From Deltaproteobacteria bacterium (GTDB taxonomy: Bacteria > Desulfobacterota > DSM-4660 > Desulfatiglandales > HGW-15), in assembly GCA_016932235.1 (NCBI GenBank), contig JAFGDF010000271.1:1-19184 (forward strand): a DNA stretch of 19,184 nt. The letters run 5' to 3'. The first letter of the stretch is position 1. Each line of letters starts with the position of its first letter. Below the pieces are notes generated by a model. It saw only the letters and a list, made by a program, of their open reading frames with translations. It did no database searches and was not told the origin of the DNA. Below are positions 14,929 to 19,184 of this stretch, piece after piece. A program made the translations under genes and the position numbers.

Positions 14929-16149
14929 TCAGGCATGATGAATCGCCTTGACCGGCCTTATCACCGCCGCCTTGACCGCCGGATAAACTACCGCGACCAT
15001 TGTCACCAGAAAAAGAAAAATTACAGGCATTCCAAAAGCATCTTTTGTCAAATAAGCATACCATATGGGATCAAAGGCCACACCACCCCATGTTGCGCCG
15101 CTGGATATCGCGGAAAGATCTATACCACTCTTCTGTAAATGGCTGGTTACAAAATATCCAAAAAGCAACGCAAAAATACTTGAAGCAATTACCTGAATAA
15201 TTGCTTCCGCATATATCATCATTATTAGCTGCCATGGGGTAACGCCTATGGCCTTCATTATTCCGAATTCACGTATGCGCTCAAAAACGCTCATTAACAT
15301 GGAATTGAGCACAATCATCACCACTGCGATATAGGTAATAAGGATCATAATAATCATCTGAGCATCGGCAAGATCAAGTACCCTTGCGATCAGCGGCCGG
15401 AGATTACGCCAGTTCAGCGTCTCATGTCCCGCTGCAATATCAGTCACCTTTTTTGTGGCCTCATCCAGATCGCCGCTGCGGTCCAATCTCATCACCGCGA
15501 TCTCATGAGCACCATCAGGTATAACCATAAGCTTGCGAAATGCATCTTCAATCATATATACCCCGCCGCGGTCAATTTCTTCACCGACTGATTTTAGTAT
15601 GCCTCTTACTGTGTAAAGGTCGTTAGCCATTGAGCCGTCTGATGCCTGACCGATAAATACAACCTCTTCACCTGGTTTGACATCCAGCGTGCGGGCGAGT
15701 TTTTTCCCTATGACTATGCCGTGAGGGTCACTTTCCGAAAGCCATCGTCCAAGCATTACATGCCTGTGGATCTCCGTCACGGTCATCTCATTTTTAACGT
15801 CTATACCGCGAAGCTGTATCCCTGCCGATGAAGAGCCGGCAGCAGCCAGGCCGAAACCATAAAGCCTATGGGCGGCATAGAATCCCGTTTTTCTGAGTTT
15901 ATCCGTGATGCGCTCGGGATTATCTATCCTTTTATAAAGATCCGGATCATCCCTGTACCCTTCGGCATGTATCTGGATATCGCCGAGATTCATGGATACG
16001 GCATTTTTTTCACTGGTATGAACCATCCCTTCCATCAGGGTGGCAAACAATATCATGATGAAACACGCGAAACCCATGGCAAATGTGGTAATCGATGTCC
16101 GCCGCCAGTTCCGTACAACATTACGATACGCGATGGATAATATTTTCAT
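14929..16149 (-). CDS. FtsX/LolC-E-type ABC transporter permease (first of two)
   Basis: 406-residue inner-membrane permease. N-terminal helix about 18-42 (TTFAMGFACFIMILFATLME) after the basic RNVVRNWRR, periplasmic domain about 45-265, then three helices of the FtsX domain (MIIMILITYIAVVMIVLNSM about 267-287; AIIQVIASSIFALLFGYFV; IFLFLVTMVAVVYPAVKA). VFERIREFGIMKAIGVTP is the conserved loop. The start follows the LolA-like stop by six bases, with only a weak purine stretch (AGAAGAT) before it, so translation is probably coupled to the upstream gene. It is separated from the second permease gene by about 435 bp of repeats. Confidence 0.92.
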   Translation of the reverse strand: MKILSIAYRNVVRNWRRTSITTFAMGFACFIMILFATLMEGMVHTSEKNAVSMNLGDIQIHAEGYRDDPDLYKRIDNPERITDKLRKTGFYAAHRLYGFGLAAAGSSSAGIQLRGIDVKNEMTVTEIHRHVMLGRWLSESDPHGIVIGKKLARTLDVKPGEEVVFIGQASDGSMANDLYTVRGILKSVGEEIDRGGVYMIEDAFRKLMVIPDGAHEIAVMRLDRSGDLDEATKKVTDIAAGHETLNWRNLRPLIARVLDLADAQMIIMILITYIAVVMIVLNSMLMSVFERIREFGIMKAIGVTPWQLIMMIYAEAIIQVIASSIFALLFGYFVTSHLQKSGIDLSAISSGATWGGVAFDPIWYAYLTKDAFGMPVIFLFLVTMVAVVYPAVKAAVIRPVKAIHHA

Positions 16150-16155
16150 GATCTT

Positions 16156-16944
16156 TTATCTTCTTCTTTTTAAATTGCCGATTGAAAAAAAATCATCACT
16201 GATCTCGATATCCAATTCCATCTCCTTGTAGTTCAGTTCGGTATATTCGTCAGGTTTGTCAGCCGGAAGCACGCGCATAACTGTCGGCCTCGGCCTTCCG
16301 GCAAGCTCCCTGACTCCGCTGAAGGTCATTGTACGGGCGATATTCATGTCCTCATCATAAAAATATTCTATAAGAGGGATATAATCTTCCGCAAGGACCG
16401 TAACTGATATCTTTCCCCAGACAACTGCCGCATCAGGTTTGGGGATAAGTTCGAATTCAATAATATTCCGACCGTCTTTGACACCCTCAAATGTAACGGA
16501 TGGTTCATAATCTTCCTCCATGCTGGATTCCTTTACAAGGTCATCGTTGGTGAAATGGCTGCCCATCCAGGACCCCATCATCATGCCGGATGTCAGCCGG
16601 ATCGTCCGGTCCGTCTTTGGAAGGTAGCTGTATATGTTATTTCCTGATTTAAGGGTGGCTGTTCCTCTCTCTTTAAGAGGGAGGAGAATAACCACCAGTG
16701 TCTTATCTTTTCCTTTGGACCATCCCTCCAGTTCCATGTTGCGCTCGTAGTTGGCTGTCTTCACGTTCATGGTGAATTTCGTGTATGAAGAGTCGCCTCT
16801 CCACATGTCATCAATTGTCCGAAGGATCTCCCTGGCCCTTTTTTTCTCAGGGGTTTCATCCTGTGCCGACGAAAAGGGTGCTATCGAAGCTAAAACGATT
16901 AATAAAAAAAATATAATTAAGGAATTAAATTTTTTAACCTTCAT
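16156..16944 (-). CDS. LolA-like outer-membrane lipoprotein-sorting protein
   Basis: 262-residue periplasmic protein of the LolA-like carrier family (outer membrane lipoprotein-sorting protein). A Sec signal peptide covers about 1-27 (FNSLIIFFLLIVLASIAPFS, cleavage likely after SSA). The mature part has GDSSYTKFTMNV near its start, then MELEGWSKGKDKTLVVILLP, YSYLPKTDRTIRL, MMMGSWMGSHFTNDDLV, DYIPLIEYFYDEDM, and DDFFSIGNLKRRR at the C-terminus. These are characteristic of the group encoded beside FtsX permeases rather than of housekeeping LolA. It heads the cluster carrier-permease-permease-ATPase-barrel. The inferred job is to receive a hydrophobic cargo (lipid or lipoprotein) from the transporter and carry it across the periplasm. 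Confidence 0.9.
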   Translation of the reverse strand: MKVKKFNSLIIFFLLIVLASIAPFSSAQDETPEKKRAREILRTIDDMWRGDSSYTKFTMNVKTANYERNMELEGWSKGKDKTLVVILLPLKERGTATLKSGNNIYSYLPKTDRTIRLTSGMMMGSWMGSHFTNDDLVKESSMEEDYEPSVTFEGVKDGRNIIEFELIPKPDAAVVWGKISVTVLAEDYIPLIEYFYDEDMNIARTMTFSGVRELAGRPRPTVMRVLPADKPDEYTELNYKEMELDIEISDDFFSIGNLKRRR

Positions 16945-17151
16945 AATGCACTCTCTCGCGGTCTCAATGTATTACTATATAAATCTAAGATAATCCGTCA
17001 TTCCTCGCCTTGACTGTGGAATCCACATTTTTTATATGCCTTTTGGGCCTGCGAAAATGCCAGAAAGTCTAATTTCCATTGCTCAACATCCACCTGCCAC
17101 GTTTTTAGACAATGGGAAAATGTGTATCGGACAATAGTAAATCTCCCCTAT
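16945..17151. other. Leader of the LolA-like gene cluster
   Basis: No gene. The minus-strand promoter of the carrier-permease-barrel cluster should lie here; AT-rich TTATATAG is near 16975, but no convincing -35 partner is visible. On the plus strand TGTGG-AAT-CCACA followed by six T (17015-17033) is terminator-like, but has no plus-strand gene before it. Confidence 0.3.
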
Positions 17152-17330
17152 GAGGCTGTCTGACAACGCCCATCTGCTGCGTTACCCTCATCCCTCGTCA
17201 TTGCGACGTACTTATATGTACGCCTCATTCCTCGGGATTTCTTCGCTCCCAAAGGGCTCTCAGTTCCCACCCCTCCGGGGCGGGTTCCCGGTTTCGGAAG
17301 CCTTGCATCTGGACATTGTCAAACAGCCTC
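17152..17330. repeat. 179-bp MITE-like element with 15-bp terminal inverted repeats
   Basis: GAGGCTGTCTGACAA (17152-17166) and TTGTCAAACAGCCTC (17316-17330) are inverted complements at 14 of 15 bases. The interior has no transposase. It includes a small palindrome, CGTAC-TTATAT-GTACG (about 17209-17224), and a C/G-rich stretch. A further related end, GGACAGCCTCC (17347-17357), follows after about 16 bases. The interior resembles an intergenic repeat found in many Desulfobacterota-type genomes (recalled, not searched). Confidence 0.65.
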
Positions 17331-17358
17331 CAAAATGGAAGTTGCTGGACAGCCTCCT

Positions 17359-17457
17359 ATCCCCCCTTTAAACAAAGGGGGTAACTGTTGCTTCCCCTTT
17401 CATAAAGAGGAGAACTCTTACTTTCCCCTTTGATAAAGGGGGATCAAGGGGGATTTA
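17359..17457. repeat. Array of C-rich/G-rich hairpins
   Basis: Three hairpins in a row, CCCCCTTT/AAAGGGGG (about 17362-17381), CCCCTTT/AAGAGG (about 17394-17410) and CCCCTTT/AAAGGGG (about 17425-17441), end in AAGGGGGATTTAG. They share the design and short stretches with 14618-14697. It is a noncoding repeat block between the integrase gene and the 179-bp element. Confidence 0.7.
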
Positions 17458-17463
17458 GCGTAA

Positions 17464-17480
17464 AGAAGAAAAAATCTTCT
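17464..17480 (-). terminator. Possible weak terminator of the integrase gene
   Basis: AGAAGA (17464-17469) and TCTTCT (17475-17480) form a six-pair stem about 45 bases past the integrase stop. The T-rich stretch on the minus strand is short and interrupted, so termination efficiency is doubtful. Confidence 0.25.
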
Positions 17481-17523
17481 CTGATCACTGTCGTAATGTA
17501 AAATATATGTAATCGATTTGCTC

Positions 17524-18972
17524 TCAAAAATCCAGAGGGCTTCTTGCCTCTTTGATTGTTTGGCTTTTAATGGTGTGTGTATAAATCATGGTTGTCCTTA
17601 CATCGCTATGCCCCAGCAGTTCCTGAATGGTGCGTATATCGTAGTTCGCCTGCAATAAATGACTTGCGTAACTGTGCCGAAAGGTATGGGCTGAGGCCCT
17701 TTTGGTTAGTTGTGCTTTGCTGACCGCCTTCTTAATCGCTCTTTGAACATGGGTCTCGTGGTGATGGTATCTCCTGAATTCGTCTGTATCTGAAACATAG
17801 GTTAAAGCCTTAGCCGGAAAAAACCATTGCCATACCAGTTCTTTACCGGCATTCTTATATTTCTTTTCAAGCTGGTCCATCATAAAAGCCCCGGCATAGC
17901 CATCCTTTAAATCCGTTTCGTGCAGTTTCCTTACCCGCTCCAGATGAACGAGCAATTCCGGTTTTAATGTTTCAGGCAAGGGAACGGTTCTGTCTTTTTT
18001 GCCTTTTCCATCATGGACCGTTAATAGACCCGCATCAAAATTAAAGTTATTGACCCTGAGATTGAGGCACTCAAACAACCGGAGACCGCAACCGTAAAGA
18101 AGCTTTACCATAAGATTATAGGGATATGGCAGCTTTTTGAGGATAACATCTATCTCTTCACGGGATAACACCACGGGGATATAGGGCCTTTTTTTAGCGC
18201 GGACAACACCGTCCACTTTTCCAAAGTCCTTTTTCAGAACATTTCTAAACAAAAATAAAAGCGAATTAAACGCCTGGTTCTGGGACGAAGCGGAGACTTT
18301 CTGTTTAACAGCCAGAAAGGTCAAGAATTCTTTTACATCAGAAGGGGATAAGGCTTCAGGATTTTTACTTTTGTTAAAACCCTGGAATTTTCTTGTCCAT
18401 ATCATATAGGATTTCAATGTTTTAGGTGAATAATGCCTTACCTTTATCTCATTGCTCAATCCGGTGAGTATGTTTTGCCAGCTGCAATGAGTTTCCCCAT
18501 CGCTCATTTCCGGTTCTTTAACCTGAATATCAGGAGACTTTGTCGTCCTTTTCGGACCTTCGCTCACGGCGGCGGGTTTCAAATTGGGGCTGGATTCTTT
18601 TACGTTATAAAGATTTTGAGTAAAATCTTTCCCATAGCTTACCGGTATTTCATTGTTCTTGACATTGTCATTCTTTTGCTTTACAAAATCCAACATGTTT
18701 ATAATATTCGATTTCAGCTTTATCATCTCATAAAAAAGCCCTATCGATTCCTGGGCTTGCTTCTGTTGTGTCCCTGTTTGTTTCTTTTCTTGAAGTTTGT
18801 TTAAAAAATTGGGAAGGCTATCGGGATTCAGGCAATCAAACTGGTACTTATGACAATAATCCAGGTAATATCTTAACCATCTTTTATAATAATTGTGCAA
18901 TGTGACCGGTATGTTTTTCTCCTTGAGAAAGGAGCTGAAATCTTCCATGACGCTTTCGGGGATTTTTAGCAT
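17524..18972 (-). CDS. intI: Integron integrase (IntI-type tyrosine recombinase) with extra N-terminal core-binding domain
   Basis: 482-residue tyrosine recombinase that would recombine attC and attI sites. Catalytic residues are all visible: Arg 298 (GCGLRLFE), Lys about 325 (GKGKKDR), His 429 and Arg 432 (HTFRH), His 455 (LLGHSDVRTTM), Tyr 464 (IYTH). The IntI-specific insert between the Lys and HxxR motifs is present (about 355-414: LEKKYKNAGKELVWQWFFPA and RRYHHHETHVQRAIKKAV). This separates it from XerC/D. The N-terminus holds two SAM-like core-binding regions, about 8-90 (WLRYYLDYCHKYQF) and 170-252 (YSPKTLKSYMIWTRKF), joined by a low-complexity linker. Typical IntI proteins are 320-340 residues. 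The ATG at 18972 begins the similarity; a TTG at 19005 would add 11 residues. The gene points away from the window edge, so any cassette array would lie to the right. Confidence 0.9.
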   Translation of the reverse strand: MLKIPESVMEDFSSFLKEKNIPVTLHNYYKRWLRYYLDYCHKYQFDCLNPDSLPNFLNKLQEKKQTGTQQKQAQESIGLFYEMIKLKSNIINMLDFVKQKNDNVKNNEIPVSYGKDFTQNLYNVKESSPNLKPAAVSEGPKRTTKSPDIQVKEPEMSDGETHCSWQNILTGLSNEIKVRHYSPKTLKSYMIWTRKFQGFNKSKNPEALSPSDVKEFLTFLAVKQKVSASSQNQAFNSLLFLFRNVLKKDFGKVDGVVRAKKRPYIPVVLSREEIDVILKKLPYPYNLMVKLLYGCGLRLFECLNLRVNNFNFDAGLLTVHDGKGKKDRTVPLPETLKPELLVHLERVRKLHETDLKDGYAGAFMMDQLEKKYKNAGKELVWQWFFPAKALTYVSDTDEFRRYHHHETHVQRAIKKAVSKAQLTKRASAHTFRHSYASHLLQANYDIRTIQELLGHSDVRTTMIYTHTIKSQTIKEARSPLDF

Positions 18973-19033
18973 GTAATGATATCCAGTTTGCGGGTTATTC
19001 TTCAATTATGAGTGATAACCTGTTAGAAAATAC

Positions 19034-19060
19034 ATTAAAATACCCCAAAAAACATGTCAA
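19034..19060 (-). promoter_or_regulatory. Candidate integrase promoter
   Basis: On the minus strand a perfect TTGACA (19055-19060) is followed after 15 bp by TTTAAT (19034-19039; 5 of 6). It lies 60-90 bp before the start codon. The spacing is short. A near-perfect palindrome GTCAGTATACTAAC (19089-19102 region) lies just upstream and could be an operator; I do not recognise a LexA box. Confidence 0.4.
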
Positions 19061-19095
19061 GCTTTTTTCACTTAGATGATATACGGGGTCAGTAT

Positions 19096-19184
19096 ACTAA
19101 CTTGTTGTTGCCGGACGCTTCGCGCCCGGCAACAATCGCCGCGGATGTCATCCACTGGCTGTTCGGCGCGAAGCGCCTCACAAC
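19096..19184 (+). other. attC-like folded sequence beside the integrase gene (incomplete at window edge)
   Basis: Reading away from the integrase, a CTAAC ending at 19101 (R''-like) is followed closely by GTTGTTGCC (L''-like), and the window ends in CACAAC (L'-like). The order AAC-n-GTT ... AAC is that of attC; the closing GTTAG (R') would have to lie just past 19184. Inside are two hairpins: TTGTTGCCGG (19105-19114)/CCGGCAACAA (19126-19135), and GGCGC-GAA-GCGCC (19165-19177). CGCTTCGCGCC (19116-19126) is the complement of 19165-19175, so the two sides can also pair with each other. The R'' match to RYYYAAC is only 5 of 7, so this is tentative. Confidence 0.4.

Noticed and set aside
17359..17457. 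CRISPR array
   Set aside because: Units are palindromic, unequal in length and without distinct spacers; no cas gene is nearby.
19165..19177. Intrinsic terminator
   Set aside because: GC-rich stem-loop without a T-run on either side; better explained as part of the folded region beside the integrase.

Overview
The window looks like a chromosomal segment from a Gram-negative, anaerobic bacterium. Several genes need an outer membrane (TolC-type channel, LolA-type carrier, beta-barrel). The 2-oxoacid oxidoreductase is ferredoxin-linked. The gene content and the many short palindromic repeats resemble Desulfobacterota (former Deltaproteobacteria). The taxonomic call is an inference, because there is no rRNA or tRNA here.

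Bases 1-4395 are read on the plus strand. They hold the 3' end of an AMP-forming acyl-CoA synthetase followed by iorA and iorB (indolepyruvate:ferredoxin oxidoreductase), closely spaced and probably one operon for aryl or branched 2-oxoacid to acyl-CoA chemistry. Next come a flavin-reductase-like gene that lacks its C-terminal half and a cupin gene. Bases about 4396-4600 carry, on the minus strand, a remnant of the C-terminal part of a molybdopterin oxidoreductase, abutting a palindromic repeat.

Everything from 4744 to 19005 is on the minus strand. Reading in the direction of transcription (right to left), an integron-type tyrosine recombinase (17524-18972) lies at the right edge. Its upstream side, at the end of the window, has an attC-like folded sequence that runs off the edge. 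A repeat-rich gap follows (16945-17523), with a 179-bp element with 15-bp terminal inverted repeats and an array of C-rich/G-rich hairpins. Then comes a LolCDE-like set: LolA-like periplasmic carrier, two FtsX-type permeases, an ABC ATPase and an outer-membrane beta-barrel protein. This set is interrupted in two gaps by related palindromic repeats. The last operon is a MacAB-TolC-like tripartite exporter: TolC-type channel, adaptor, ATPase and MacB-type permease. All of its gene junctions overlap, and the adaptor carries two canonical EF-hand loops at its C-terminus.

The most notable points are the integron integrase with an apparently duplicated N-terminal core-binding domain and a possible recombination site at the window edge, the EF-hand adaptor, the dedicated carrier-permease-ATPase-barrel export cluster, and the density of palindromic repeats placed inside operon gaps. 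I see no CRISPR array, tRNA or rRNA.
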